Assembly (NCBI GenBank): GCA_027729805.1
Contig: JAQCEO010000005.1
Coordinates: 1-57,540, forward strand
DNA: 57,540 nucleotides
Source: Actinomycetota bacterium
GTDB lineage: Bacteria > Actinomycetota > Actinomycetes > S36-B12
Direction of reading: 5' to 3'
Part shown: one piece after another, positions 1 through 10,363 of the stretch
How the letters are laid out: every line of letters starts with the position of its first letter
Position numbering within the stretch: position 1 is the first letter of the stretch
Translations under genes and position numbers: made by a program
Notes under the pieces: generated by a model
The model's database searches: none
What the model was told of the DNA's origin: nothing
What the model saw: the letters and a program-made list of their open reading frames with translations, nothing else

Positions 1-355
1 GTCGTGAAACCCGCAGTATCGGTCGGTTTCACGACGAAAACGGGCGCACCCACGGGAACCGCACCTAATTCACCCGCTACCAGTGGCCCTTGGCCCGCGT
101 TACAACCACCTGGGGTGGCCCGGGTGTTAGATCGCAGCACCGCGATATCGGCGAGCGCCGGCAGTCGCCAAGACATCTTGCGTAGCACGTGCCTATCCAT
201 CATCCCGCCGTGCGTGGGTAGCGGATGCCGCAGATGATCGACGCCACCGGCGTATTGCGCTCGGGTAGCGCCAGTTCGCCAACGAGTCTTAGTCCATCCG
301 ATGTTGTCAGCGTTAGCGGTATTCGAAGTGCCGGTAGCACCGAATCGGCTAACAT
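1..355 (-). pseudogene. alpha/beta hydrolase, partial and frameshifted
   Basis: This is the N-terminal part of a serine-hydrolase-fold protein; its C-terminus lies beyond the left edge. The first frame reads from an ATG at 355, 17 bases after the stop of the upstream gene, through LTTSDGLRLVGELALPE to SIICGI and then stops at 200. The expected continuation HPLPTHGGMMD, followed by WRLPALADIAVLRSNTRAT, is present in another frame beginning at the CAT codon 225-227. Joining them needs a two-base deletion or a one-base insertion near 228-229. The HPxPTHGG and NTR blocks are typical of this actinobacterial hydrolase family. The catalytic Ser, Asp and His would lie outside the window. The substrate is unknown. 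The break may be a true mutation or a sequencing error. Confidence 0.6.
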
Positions 356-371
356 CTTTGGGGCTGTAATT

Positions 372-689
372 TCAGTAACGTGGCCCACCTGATGACCGCA
401 TGGTGCGAGGCCCGCGGTTATGGCGCGAAGTCCAGCAGGTGGTGTGCCAGTGGCGCCGAGACTCGACTCCGCCAAGACCATCGGCCGGGTAGACCACAAC
501 ATGCGGGGTGACCGGGCGAATTTCTTGATCACATCCAGGGCACCGGTAGGTTTTAGTGGAACTCGAACCGGTGATGGACTGCACTACCCAATCCTCACCG
601 TCAAAGTCCTCAACACGCCTTGCTCCCAGACCACCTGACCCGCGTTCGGCCCCAGATGCACCCGGCTTACGGTGATGCTTGCGCCCCAT
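372..689 (-). CDS. conserved actinobacterial protein with CxxC and HWHTxCW motif
   Basis: This 105-residue protein has a basic Gly/Arg-rich N-terminus (MGRKHHRKPG) and a middle segment WVVQSITGSSSTKTYRCPGC. It then carries DQEIRPVTPHVV and a conserved RRHWHTTCW near residue 80. The CPGC pair plus the His and Cys of HWHTTCW look like a zinc-ribbon ligand set; this is inferred from spacing. Close relatives are common in actinobacteria, often annotated loosely as ATP/GTP-binding proteins, but I see no Walker motif. The gene is third-last in a minus-strand run after ecm, nucS and the hydroxyacyl-CoA dehydrogenase, starting 15 bases after the latter ends. Function unknown. Confidence 0.8.
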   Translation of the reverse strand: MGRKHHRKPGASGAERGSGGLGARRVEDFDGEDWVVQSITGSSSTKTYRCPGCDQEIRPVTPHVVVYPADGLGGVESRRHWHTTCWTSRHNRGPRTMRSSGGPRY

Positions 690-704
690 GGCAACTAACC
701 AACA

Positions 705-2504
705 CTAGGTGTAGACCCGGAACCCGCGTCCGGTCTTACGGCCAAGGTAACCAGCGGTCACCAGATGCTCCAAACGCGGCGCCGGCGCAAATCCGCGCTC
801 ACGAAATTCGCGATAGAGGGTCTGTTGGATAGCAAGTGATACATCAAGGCCAACAACGTCGAGTAGTTCAAAAGGCCCCATCGGGTAGCCACAACCGCGC
901 TTCATCGCAAGATCTATGTCATCGGCGTCGGCGTAGTTCATCTCCAGCATGCGAATGGCATCATTGAGATACGGGAAAAGAAGTGCGTTGACGATGAATC
1001 CGGCGCGATCTGCACAAACAACTGGGTGCTTACCGATCCGCAAGCAAAGTTCACGCGAGGTCGCTATTACGTCGTCGGCGGTTGCAACGGTGCTAACGAT
1101 CTCTACCAGCTTCATGACCGCAGCAGGATTGAAGAAGTGCAGCCCCACGACATCCTGCGGCCGTGAGCTGGCAGCTGCCATTTCAACCACCGGCAAGCTG
1201 GAGGTCGTGGTGGCCAAGATCGCCCCCGGTTTGCAGATCTCCGCGAGGTTTTCAAAGAGTGCCAACTTCACGGACAACTCTTCGACCACCGCTTCGACAA
1301 CTAGATCCACTTTTTCTAAGTCATCGAGCTTCGTCGACCCGGTGAGGTGGGACAGCGCAGCCTCTCGCCCGGTTTCGTCGAGCTTGCCGCGCTGCACCGC
1401 CTTCTCTAGTGATTTTTCAATCGCCCCGCGTACGGCTTTGATCTTTTCCTCGGACCGTGCGATGTAAATAACATCCAGACCAGCCTTGGCGAATACTTCA
1501 GCGATACCTGTCGCCATCGTGCCGCTGCCAATGACCCCAACGGAACCAACTGCCCGCGTTGCGCCAGCTACTCCGGATGTGTTTGGCGTATGTGCATCGA
1601 CAACTACCGCCGGTGAGTGCGGAGCCTCGTAGGTGTAGAAGCCACGGCCAGATTTACGGCCGCGCAGCCCGGCGGTGACCATCTGCTTGAGGATCGGCGA
1701 CGGCGCATGCAACCGATCACGACTTTCTTTGTACATCGTGTCGAGGATTTCATAGGCGGTGTCGAGGCCGATCAGATCAAGGAGCGCAAGCGGCCCCATC
1801 GGCAGGCCACAACCAAGGCGCATCGAGGCATCGATGTCCTCGCGGGTGGCGTATTTCTGCTCATACATAGTTACCGCATGATTTAGATACCCGAAGAGCA
1901 GCGCATTTGCAATGAAGCCTGCCTTATCGCCAACGACAACCGGCTCCTTGCCCAGCCCCCGGGCGAATTCGGCGACCGCATCGACAACTTCAGGTGACGA
2001 AACCACGGTCCGGACGATCTCAACAAATGCTTGAATCGGTGCGGGATTGAAGAAATGCAACCCCACCACCTGGGACGGGCGCCCGGTGGCGACTGAGATC
2101 TCCGTGACCGAAAGCGAGGAAGTGTTACTGGCCAAAATAGTGTGAGCCGGAGTGATCGCATCAAGGGCCGCGAATATTGCGCTCTTAATCTCCATGCTCT
2201 CGGGCACTGCTTCAATCACTAAGTCAACATCGGAAAGATCAGCCAAGTTCGTGGTGAAAGTAATGCGGGATAGCAGTGCGGTGCGCTCCGCCTCGGACAA
2301 CTTGCCCTTGGCGACGGCCCGGCTAGTTGAGCCTTCGATGGTGTTAACCCCACGCTCAAGATCGGCGTCGCTGGCCTCAACAGCCCAAACTCGCGACCCG
2401 CTGCGGGCCACGACCTCGGCGATACCCGCACCCATGGTGCCCATACCGATAACTCCGACCCGGGTGCCGACACCAGGCGTAGCAGGGGTCAAGGAATCGC
2501 TCAT
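705..2504 (-). CDS. 3-hydroxyacyl-CoA dehydrogenase, two tandem domains
   Basis: This 599-residue protein is made of two homologous 3-hydroxyacyl-CoA dehydrogenase units, roughly residues 14-300 and 318-599. Each has an NAD-binding Rossmann motif (GMGTMG at 20-25, GSGTMA near 325), a GLHFFNP block with the catalytic His, and a C-terminal domain with GxxxGRKxGRGF. Such enzymes oxidise (S)-3-hydroxyacyl-CoA to 3-oxoacyl-CoA, or work in reverse on acetoacetyl-CoA. No enoyl-CoA hydratase domain is present, so it is not a FadB-type multifunctional enzyme. The gene lies 20 bases after nucS and downstream of ecm. This fits a role in C4 acyl-CoA metabolism feeding ethylmalonyl-CoA, or general beta-oxidation. 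Both halves keep the key motifs, so both may be active. Confidence 0.9.
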   Translation of the reverse strand: MSDSLTPATPGVGTRVGVIGMGTMGAGIAEVVARSGSRVWAVEASDADLERGVNTIEGSTSRAVAKGKLSEAERTALLSRITFTTNLADLSDVDLVIEAVPESMEIKSAIFAALDAITPAHTILASNTSSLSVTEISVATGRPSQVVGLHFFNPAPIQAFVEIVRTVVSSPEVVDAVAEFARGLGKEPVVVGDKAGFIANALLFGYLNHAVTMYEQKYATREDIDASMRLGCGLPMGPLALLDLIGLDTAYEILDTMYKESRDRLHAPSPILKQMVTAGLRGRKSGRGFYTYEAPHSPAVVVDAHTPNTSGVAGATRAVGSVGVIGSGTMATGIAEVFAKAGLDVIYIARSEEKIKAVRGAIEKSLEKAVQRGKLDETGREAALSHLTGSTKLDDLEKVDLVVEAVVEELSVKLALFENLAEICKPGAILATTTSSLPVVEMAAASSRPQDVVGLHFFNPAAVMKLVEIVSTVATADDVIATSRELCLRIGKHPVVCADRAGFIVNALLFPYLNDAIRMLEMNYADADDIDLAMKRGCGYPMGPFELLDVVGLDVSLAIQQTLYREFRERGFAPAPRLEHLVTAGYLGRKTGRGFRVYT

Positions 2505-2524
2505 GGGTGGATTGTGTCAGTTGA

Positions 2525-3208
2525 TCAGAACAGTCGAAGACTTGGATCTGCGGTGGCCAAAAGGCCTTCATAATCCAAGACCACACACCTGATCCCGCGG
2601 TCCTGAGCCAGCGTCCGGGCCTGCGGTTTGATCTCCTGGGCGGCAAAAACCCCATGCACGGGAGCCAGGAGTGGATCGCGGTTTAACAAGGTTAAATACC
2701 GGGTCAATTGCTCGACCCCGTCAATATCACCGCGCCGCTTGATCTCGACCGCCACCGTGACCCCAGCGCCATCTCGACAAAGTAAATCCACCGGCCCGAT
2801 GGCCGTGGGGTACTCCCGGCGGATCAAGGTCCAATCGGGTCCCAGTACTCCCACATGGGTTGCCAGCAGGGCCTGCAGCTGGGCTTCAACCCCGGCCTTT
2901 TGCAAGCCAGGATCAACTCCGAGGTCATACTCGGTGTCCAAGAAGATTTCGTGGACGGTGATCTGCAATTGCTCACCGGCCTTGTTCTCGACCACCCAGA
3001 CGCTGTCGGTATTACCCGCACCAACCCCCGGTTCAATCCGGGTGGTGCATGGCGGGCTCATCCAGTTCAGCGGCTTGTATGAGCCGCCCTCGGAGTGAAT
3101 CAGGACCGAGCCATCACCCTTTACCATGATCACCCGATCCGCCTCCGGCAGGTGCGCCCGCAAGCGACCGACATAGTTGACGGTGCAACGGGCAATAACT
3201 ATGCGCAC
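2525..3208 (-). CDS. nucS: mismatch-specific endonuclease NucS (EndoMS)
   Basis: NucS cuts both strands at mismatched bases. It provides mismatch repair in actinobacteria and archaea that lack MutS/MutL. The 227-residue length is usual. The N-terminal DNA-binding half begins [16 protein letters not shown] and includes [12 protein letters not shown]. The C-terminal RecB-like nuclease core shows GPVDLLCRD (metal-binding Asp), VAVEIKRRG (catalytic Glu and Lys) and GVEQLTRYL. The start overlaps the end of ecm by ten bases, so the two are probably translated from one mRNA. The C-terminal residues SLRLF resemble the short tail motif that contacts the sliding clamp in this family, which is an inference. 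Confidence 0.93.
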   Translation of the reverse strand: MRIVIARCTVNYVGRLRAHLPEADRVIMVKGDGSVLIHSEGGSYKPLNWMSPPCTTRIEPGVGAGNTDSVWVVENKAGEQLQITVHEIFLDTEYDLGVDPGLQKAGVEAQLQALLATHVGVLGPDWTLIRREYPTAIGPVDLLCRDGAGVTVAVEIKRRGDIDGVEQLTRYLTLLNRDPLLAPVHGVFAAQEIKPQARTLAQDRGIRCVVLDYEGLLATADPSLRLF

Positions 3209-5232
3209 GGACTGGGTAACGGTGACAGCGATTTTGCCGCACGCACCGTGTCAACAATATTTCGCATGATAACGGTCGCGTCGTAATCCTTTGGGGTAAA
3301 CACCGCAGCGACTCCACGCTCGCGTAACCAGGTGGCGTCAGCATCCGGAATGATGCCACCGACCACCACCGGCACGTCCGATAGGCCGCGGGCACGCAGC
3401 CCCTCAACAACTGCCGGCACCAGGGCGCGGTGGGAACCGGAGAGGATGGATAAGCCCACTACATCAACATCCTCGGCCACCGCCGCCGCAACTATCTGCT
3501 CCGGGGTCAACCGGATGCCCTGGTAGATGACCTCGAATCCCGCATCCCGGGCCCGGACCGCGATCTGCTCAGCGCCATTTGAGTGCCCGTCCAAGCCCGG
3601 CTTCCCGACCAGCAAGCGAAGTGGGGAACCGCATTCCTGCGAAGTCATTGCCACCGCGCGGCGTACCTCATCCAAATCAGAGCTGGATGCTCCGACCACG
3701 CCACCGATACCTGTTGGGGCACGGTATTCACCAAACACTTCACGAAGGGTGGAAGTCCACTCGCCGGTGGTGACCCCGGACCGAACACACTCGATGGTCG
3801 CCGCCATTAAGTTCGCTTCAGTTTGAGCCTGCTCCTGAAGTTTGGCTAGAGCCGTCATTACCTTGGCTTCATCACGCCCGGCTCGCCATAATTGCAGGTC
3901 TGCGATTGCCTGAGCCTCAACCTCGGGATCTACGACGAGCACGGCGGCATCAAGATCGGCAAGTAAAGGGTTGGCTTCGCTTTCCTGGAAGGCATTAACG
4001 CCAACAACGATCTGGGCACCAGATTCAATGCGCGCGCGACGCTCGGAGTGAGCCTGCACCATCTGCTGCTTCATGTAACCGCTCTGGACCGCCGCGACCG
4101 CGCCGCCCAGATCGAGCACGTAATCCAACTCAGTGGTGGCGTTGGCAATCATCTCGTCGACCAGCCCTTCAACGACTACCGATCCGGTGAAGAGGTCCCC
4201 GTACTCCAGAAGATCACTCTCAAATGCTAGAACCTGTTGAATGCGTAGTGACCACTGCTGATCCCACGGCCGGGGCAAGCCCAGAGCCTCATTCCACGTT
4301 GGTAATTGAATGGCCCGGGCCCGAGCATCTTTCGACAACGTGACGGCCAGCATCTCAAGAACTATTCGCTGCACGTTGTTCTCCGGTTGCGCCTCGGTCA
4401 GGCCGAGTGAATTAACTTGCACCCCGTACCTGAACCTGCGCTGCTCCGGGTCTTGAACGCCGTACCTGGTCAAGGTAATGTGATCCCACATCCTTGCGAA
4501 AGCCCGCATCTTGCACATTTCCTCGACAAAGCGAATCCCAGCATTAACAAAGAAAGACATGCGCGCAACAACATCGCCGAAGTCAGCCGGAGCCACCTGC
4601 CCGCTGTCGCGGACCGCGTCAAGCACAGCAATGGCAGTGCTCATTGCGTAGGCTATCTCCTGCACCGGAGTGGCGCCTGCCTCTTGTAAGTGATAGCTGC
4701 AGATATTTATTGGATTCCATTTCGGAATGTGCTGCACCGTGTACGTAACCATGTCGGTGATCAAACGCAGTGAGGGCTCGGGCGGAAAGATATAGGTGCC
4801 GCGCGAGAGATACTCCTTGATGATGTCGTTTTGGGTAGTACCCTGCAATTGGTAAGCGGGGATCCCAGCATCCTCAGCGGCCACTACATACAAAGCCAGC
4901 ATCCACATTGCCGTGGCGTTGATCGTCATCGAGGTATTCATTTTGTCTAGTGGGATGGCCTCGAGCAGTGTCCGCATATTGCCTAGGTGCGCGATTGGCA
5001 CCCCTACTTTGCCAACCTCACCCAGGGCCATCGGCGAATCGGGGTCGTAGCCGGTCTGGGTGGGTAGATCAAAGGCGACGGATAGCCCGGTCTGCCCCTT
5101 GGCGAGGTTTCGCCGGTATAGGGCATTGGATTCGCGCGGCGAGGAGTGGCCGGCATAAGTCCGGATCAACCACGGCTTATCCCTGGGCCGGAGTTTGTCT
5201 TTGGGGCCGGGTGGGTCCGCTGCTGATGACAC
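3199..5232 (-). CDS. ecm: ethylmalonyl-CoA mutase (MeaA type), coenzyme B12-dependent
   Basis: This 677-residue single-chain mutase rearranges (2R)-ethylmalonyl-CoA to (2S)-methylsuccinyl-CoA in the ethylmalonyl-CoA pathway of acetate assimilation. Residues 1-540 form the TIM-barrel acyl-CoA domain, with [36 protein letters not shown] and [16 protein letters not shown]. The C-terminal 130 residues are the cobalamin domain with DGHSNGAEQ (the lower-ligand His motif DxHxxG), GLSILSGSH and VVVGGIIPD. The barrel matches remembered Rhodobacter Ecm far better than methylmalonyl-CoA mutase MutB, which is longer and works with a partner subunit. No crotonyl-CoA carboxylase/reductase lies in the window. 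A PduO-type cobalamin adenosyltransferase is 1.7 kb away. The gene heads a minus-strand operon with nucS. Substrate choice is inferred from similarity. Confidence 0.88.
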   Translation of the reverse strand: MSSAADPPGPKDKLRPRDKPWLIRTYAGHSSPRESNALYRRNLAKGQTGLSVAFDLPTQTGYDPDSPMALGEVGKVGVPIAHLGNMRTLLEAIPLDKMNTSMTINATAMWMLALYVVAAEDAGIPAYQLQGTTQNDIIKEYLSRGTYIFPPEPSLRLITDMVTYTVQHIPKWNPINICSYHLQEAGATPVQEIAYAMSTAIAVLDAVRDSGQVAPADFGDVVARMSFFVNAGIRFVEEMCKMRAFARMWDHITLTRYGVQDPEQRRFRYGVQVNSLGLTEAQPENNVQRIVLEMLAVTLSKDARARAIQLPTWNEALGLPRPWDQQWSLRIQQVLAFESDLLEYGDLFTGSVVVEGLVDEMIANATTELDYVLDLGGAVAAVQSGYMKQQMVQAHSERRARIESGAQIVVGVNAFQESEANPLLADLDAAVLVVDPEVEAQAIADLQLWRAGRDEAKVMTALAKLQEQAQTEANLMAATIECVRSGVTTGEWTSTLREVFGEYRAPTGIGGVVGASSSDLDEVRRAVAMTSQECGSPLRLLVGKPGLDGHSNGAEQIAVRARDAGFEVIYQGIRLTPEQIVAAAVAEDVDVVGLSILSGSHRALVPAVVEGLRARGLSDVPVVVGGIIPDADATWLRERGVAAVFTPKDYDATVIMRNIVDTVRAAKSLSPLPSPCA

Positions 5233-5303
5233 CCGCTAAGGGTAGCGAGGCCCCAACCCGAGGTCACCGCGCGGGAACTTCCCGCCTGCCCGAGACTTAG
5301 CCC

Positions 5304-5630
5304 ATGCCCGCCTGGAACGCCTACTCCTACGCCTTTGGCCCGATATTTGCCGTGCTGGGCCTTGCGGTGCTCGTTTTGATTCTGCGCTGGGCTTTTGGCC
5401 GTCGTACCTCCGTGGTCGCCGCCCCGGCACGTCCTGGTAAGCCGGCCGAGTACGGGATGCTGGTAGCCATCGCGACGCCGAGCACCTATATCGAAGGTGA
5501 AATTTGGCGCCGGGGGCTCGAGGCGGCCGGGGTACGCGCGAACCTCGCCCAAACCAGCGAAGGCCCAAGGTTAATGGTCTGGCCGGTAGACGTGGAAAAT
5601 GCAAAACGGGAATTAGCGCGCATCAGGTAA
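5304..5630 (+). CDS. small single-pass membrane protein, possible DUF2007-like domain
   Basis: This 108-residue protein has one N-terminal transmembrane helix (about residues 9-28, [18 protein letters not shown]) followed by a basic linker. Its soluble domain contains [31 protein letters not shown] and a closing [15 protein letters not shown]. That domain has the look of DUF2007-type putative signal-transducing domains, with beta-alpha-beta order and an AG-rich turn; this is an inference. It is divergent from ecm with 71 bases between the starts. It converges on murA, its last eight bases overlapping the murA 3' end. Similar small proteins sit next to murA or B12 genes in other actinobacteria, as far as I recall. 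Function unknown. Confidence 0.75.
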   Translation: MPAWNAYSYAFGPIFAVLGLAVLVLILRWAFGRRTSVVAAPARPGKPAEYGMLVAIATPSTYIEGEIWRRGLEAAGVRANLAQTSEGPRLMVWPVDVENAKRELARIR

Positions 5631-6900
5631 ATAGCGACTCAGCTTCGATTCGCTCCACTTGCGCGCCCAATGCGATTAGCGCCGGTACGAAGTCGGCATA
5701 GCCACGATCAATATGCGAAACCCCATAAATCGTGGTGCAACCGGTTGCGACCAAGCCGGCAAGCACTAAACCTGCACCCGCGCGAATATCGGTAGCCTCG
5801 ACCGGCGCGCCGGATAACTGCAAGCGGCCACGAACGAGCGCATGGTGGCCGTCGGTGCGAACATCGGCTCCGAGTCGGGCTAGTTCTTGCACAAAGCGAA
5901 AGCGAGCTTCGAATAGATTCTCGGTCACCAAAGCCGCACCGCTGGCAATTGAGTTAAGTGCAATGAACTGAGGTTGCAGATCCGTCGGAAACCCCGGATA
6001 GGGCAAGGTGACGACATCTACTGCGAGCGGCCTGGCCTCCATTATTACTCGGAAGCCATCCTCGACGGTGCTGATCTGGGCCCCCGCACTAAGTAGTTTG
6101 TCGAGGGCTACTTGCAGATGCACCGGGTTCGAATTCAACACCGTGATGTCACCCTGAGTCATCGCCGCCGCAACTGCCCAAGTGCCCGCGACGATTCGAT
6201 CGCTGACAGTGCAGTGCACCACTGGTTCAAGGTGACCAACACCCTCGATTCTCAGAGTTGAGGTACCGACCCCCTCGATCAAGGCACCCATGTCGATCAG
6301 CATCAGGCAAATATCGACGATCTCTGGCTCCCGGGCGACATTGTCAATAACAGTCACCCCATCAGCGGTGACGGCTGCCATCACCAATGTCTCGGTGGCA
6401 CCAACACTTGGGAAGTCCAGCCAAATTGATCCGCCGGTTAACCGCTGCTGGCACGTGGCAACCAAATAACCGTGCTCATTGGTGACTTCAGCCCCCAACT
6501 TCTGCAAGCCTGCTATGTGCATATCTAGCCCTCGTGAGCCGATGTTGTCACCACCTGGCAGCGCCACTTCGGCCGCGCCGCATCGAGCCAATAACGGGCC
6601 CAGCACGCAAATGGATGCTCGCATTCGACGCACTAGGTCATAGTCGGCCCGGTGGGCCAAGACTTCTGGGACCGTAATGCGCACCAGGCGACCGGGGCCA
6701 TCGTGTTCAACCTCACACCCAAGGCGGCGGAGCAACTCGGCCATGATCTCGACGTCCAAGATCTCGGGGACCTCGGTCAAGGTGGTAGTGCCGTGGGCCA
6801 ATAGTGCGGCCGCCATGAGTTTGAGGACGGAGTTCTTCGCGCCGGTTACCCGAACCGTGCCGTGCAGGCGCTGGCCGCCCACGATACTCAAAACCTCCAC
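5623..6900 (-). CDS. murA: UDP-N-acetylglucosamine 1-carboxyvinyltransferase with Asp at the active-site Cys
   Basis: MurA transfers enolpyruvate from PEP to UDP-GlcNAc, the first committed step of peptidoglycan synthesis in the cytoplasm. Family marks include [13 protein letters not shown] near residue 19, [16 protein letters not shown] near 91 and FPTDLQPQF near 300. The active-site loop reads [10 protein letters not shown] where most bacteria have PGGCAIG. The acid/base Cys is therefore Asp (codon 6547-6549), as in mycobacteria, which predicts intrinsic fosfomycin resistance. A longer frame opens at 6930; I prefer the GTG at 6900 because the conserved [14 protein letters not shown] begins there. 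The gene is divergent from the adenosyltransferase at 6974. Confidence 0.94.
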   Translation of the reverse strand: MEVLSIVGGQRLHGTVRVTGAKNSVLKLMAAALLAHGTTTLTEVPEILDVEIMAELLRRLGCEVEHDGPGRLVRITVPEVLAHRADYDLVRRMRASICVLGPLLARCGAAEVALPGGDNIGSRGLDMHIAGLQKLGAEVTNEHGYLVATCQQRLTGGSIWLDFPSVGATETLVMAAVTADGVTVIDNVAREPEIVDICLMLIDMGALIEGVGTSTLRIEGVGHLEPVVHCTVSDRIVAGTWAVAAAMTQGDITVLNSNPVHLQVALDKLLSAGAQISTVEDGFRVIMEARPLAVDVVTLPYPGFPTDLQPQFIALNSIASGAALVTENLFEARFRFVQELARLGADVRTDGHHALVRGRLQLSGAPVEATDIRAGAGLVLAGLVATGCTTIYGVSHIDRGYADFVPALIALGAQVERIEAESLFT

Positions 6901-6973
6901 GCAGTCATCGTACGCATCACACGCGCGCAAGCCCCAAAGGTGTCATAGGATTTGATTAAACAAGGGAGCCCCC

Positions 6974-7549
6974 ATGGTTAATCTGACCAAAATCTATACG
7001 CGCACCGGTGATGACGGCACCACCTCACTGGGCGATATGAGTCGCACCGGCAAGAACGACCCACGCCTTAAGGCCTATGCCGATGTCGACGAAGCCAACT
7101 GCACCATCGGGGTAGTACTGGCCGCCACCGACATCCCCGCGGAGGTTCGCACACTGCTCCTGCGCATCCAAAATGACCTTTTTGATGTAGGAGCTGATCT
7201 TTGCACTCCCGTTGTCGACAACCCGGCGCACGAGCCACTGCGCGTCACCTCGGCTTATATCGACTATCTGGAGCAAGCCTGTGACCAATACAACGACCAA
7301 CTCGAACCGCTGCGTTCGTTCATCCTGCCCGGCGGCACCAGCGCTGCCGCACAATTACATGTGGCGCGAACCGTGACGAGGCGTGCCGAACGCTCGATTT
7401 GGGCCGCCTTAGATACTTATCACGGCGGCATGAACCAACTAACCGCAACCTATGTCAATAGACTCAGTGATCTACTTTTCATTCTCGCCCGCTTTGCCAA
7501 TAAGCAAGCCGGCGGCGATGTACTGTGGCAACCTGGTGCTAATCGATGA
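6974..7549 (+). CDS. cob(I)alamin adenosyltransferase, PduO type
   Basis: This 191-residue enzyme adenosylates cob(I)alamin with ATP to give coenzyme B12. The N-terminus KIYTRTGDDGTTSL is the ATP-binding signature of the PduO/MMAB family. Further marks are LKAYADVDEANCTIG, LQNDLFDVGADL in the form IQNDLFDVGADLCTP, and the late block RTVTRRAERSIW with YVNRLSDLLFILAR. It starts from an ATG with a GGGAGC upstream of it. The gene is one of few on the plus strand here and converges on atpC, with 12 bases between the ends. The nearby B12-dependent mutase Ecm is the obvious consumer of its product. The M. tuberculosis counterpart also lies between the atp operon and murA. Confidence 0.93.
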   Translation: MVNLTKIYTRTGDDGTTSLGDMSRTGKNDPRLKAYADVDEANCTIGVVLAATDIPAEVRTLLLRIQNDLFDVGADLCTPVVDNPAHEPLRVTSAYIDYLEQACDQYNDQLEPLRSFILPGGTSAAAQLHVARTVTRRAERSIWAALDTYHGGMNQLTATYVNRLSDLLFILARFANKQAGGDVLWQPGANR

Positions 7550-7561
7550 GTAAAATGGTTT

Positions 7562-7927
7562 TCAATCGAGCTGGCCGAGTGCTCGCAATCTGGCCCGACC
7601 GCGAGCGGCTCTACGCAAATCATCGGAGGACGCATCGGTCCTAGCGGAGTCCGCGTCGATCTCTGATTCAAATTCCGCCGACTCCGCCAAGATGGTTACA
7701 CCTGCTTCGGTAACAGATAGGTAGCCGCCGTCAACCGCGATGCGCAAGTCATCCTCACCTTCTCGCTCCACCCGGACCATGGCATCGTCGACGAGTCGGG
7801 CTACCAGCGGAATATGGCGAGGCAGGATTCCGATATCACCAGAGGTAGTGCGGGTAAAGAGGAAAGTCGCCTTACCCGACCAAATTTTGCGTTCGACAGC
7901 GACAATTGTTACATCCAAGTCGGCCAT
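7562..7927 (-). CDS. atpC: F1Fo ATP synthase epsilon subunit
   Basis: This 121-residue subunit sits on the central stalk of F1. It opens with the beta-sandwich start [20 protein letters not shown] and includes [14 protein letters not shown], the usual signature. The C-terminal helical part is short and ends [14 protein letters not shown]. It is the last gene of the atp operon, 33 bases after atpD. No clear terminator hairpin is visible between it and the converging adenosyltransferase gene. Confidence 0.94.
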   Translation of the reverse strand: MADLDVTIVAVERKIWSGKATFLFTRTTSGDIGILPRHIPLVARLVDDAMVRVEREGEDDLRIAVDGGYLSVTEAGVTILAESAEFESEIDADSARTDASSDDLRRAARGRARLRALGQLD

Positions 7928-7960
7928 CTCACCACACCCTTCGACGCAGCCATGTTCGCA

Positions 7961-9439
<1,479 letters not shown>

Positions 9440-10363
9440 CTATCGGACGGCATCGGCTAGGGCGTTCGCCCCGCCGACGATTTCGCTTATTTCTTGGGTA
9501 ATCTGAGCCTGACGTTCGCGGTTGGACATCAAAGTTAGCGCCTTGATGAGATCATCCGCGTTGTCGGTGGCCGCCTTCATTGCACGGCGTCGGGATGCTG
9601 ATTCTGAGGCGGCCGATTCGAGCAGTGCTGAGAAGATTCGGGTAGCCACATATCTTGGCAACAGTGATTCAAAGAGCAAGCTGGCATCCGGCTCGAAGGA
9701 GAACAAGGTCGCCGGGCCGTGGTCTCCCTCAACGTACTCAACTTCCATCGGCGCTATCCGTCGAGCCTCCGCGTTTTGGGACAGCATTGACCGGAACTCG
9801 GTAGAAATGAGATGCAGCTCATCCACCCCCAAGATGCCATCCGCACCTGGTTCGTCGCCTTCGTCGTCGGCCCCCGCGAGGAAAGCCGCAACCAATGAGT
9901 CGGCGATCTCCTGGGCGTTCTCATAGGTCGGCCTTTCGGAGATCCCCACCCAGGAACTGGTGATGACCCAATTGCGGAAACTAAAATAACTTAGAGCTTT
10001 ACGTCCGATCACGTAAATGACCGGAGTCTTGCCCTCCTGGCGAAGTAGCGATATCAACTCTTCCGCGAGACGCAACACATTTGCGTTGTAACCACCGCAA
10101 AGGCCCCGATCCGATGTCACCACCAGCACCCCGGCGCGCTTGGGGTGGGCCCTGGGCACCAACAACGGATGATCAAGGGCAGATTCGGTTGCAAGATCTG
10201 ACAACATGTTGGTAATTTCGATCGCGTACGGACGGGCTGCTTGGACCCGGGCCTGAGCCTTGGCTATCCTCGATGTGGCGATGAGCTCTTGGGCCTTGGT
10301 GATTTTTTTGATCGACTCCGCTGAACGAATTCGTCCGCGAAGTTCGCGTAATGTCGCGGCCAT
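9440..10363 (-). CDS. atpG: F1Fo ATP synthase gamma subunit with mycobacterial-type insert
   Basis: This 307-residue rotor stalk begins [20 protein letters not shown] and ends [20 protein letters not shown], both classical. Near residues 165-185 it carries an acidic stretch [17 protein letters not shown] before [12 protein letters not shown] comparable insert is known in mycobacterial gamma, where it has been linked to coupling and to low ATP hydrolysis. The ATG shares one base with the atpA stop codon (TAATG), indicating coupled translation. Confidence 0.96.
   Translation of the reverse strand: MAATLRELRGRIRSAESIKKITKAQELIATSRIAKAQARVQAARPYAIEITNMLSDLATESALDHPLLVPRAHPKRAGVLVVTSDRGLCGGYNANVLRLAEELISLLRQEGKTPVIYVIGRKALSYFSFRNWVITSSWVGISERPTYENAQEIADSLVAAFLAGADDEGDEPGADGILGVDELHLISTEFRSMLSQNAEARRIAPMEVEYVEGDHGPATLFSFEPDASLLFESLLPRYVATRIFSALLESAASESASRRRAMKAATDNADDLIKALTLMSNRERQAQITQEISEIVGGANALADAVR

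Noticed and set aside
949..1467. 172-codon plus-strand open frame inside the hydroxyacyl-CoA dehydrogenase gene
   Set aside because: It is antisense to well-conserved domain 2, has a Ser/Thr/Ala-rich composition typical of shadow frames and no ribosome-binding site.
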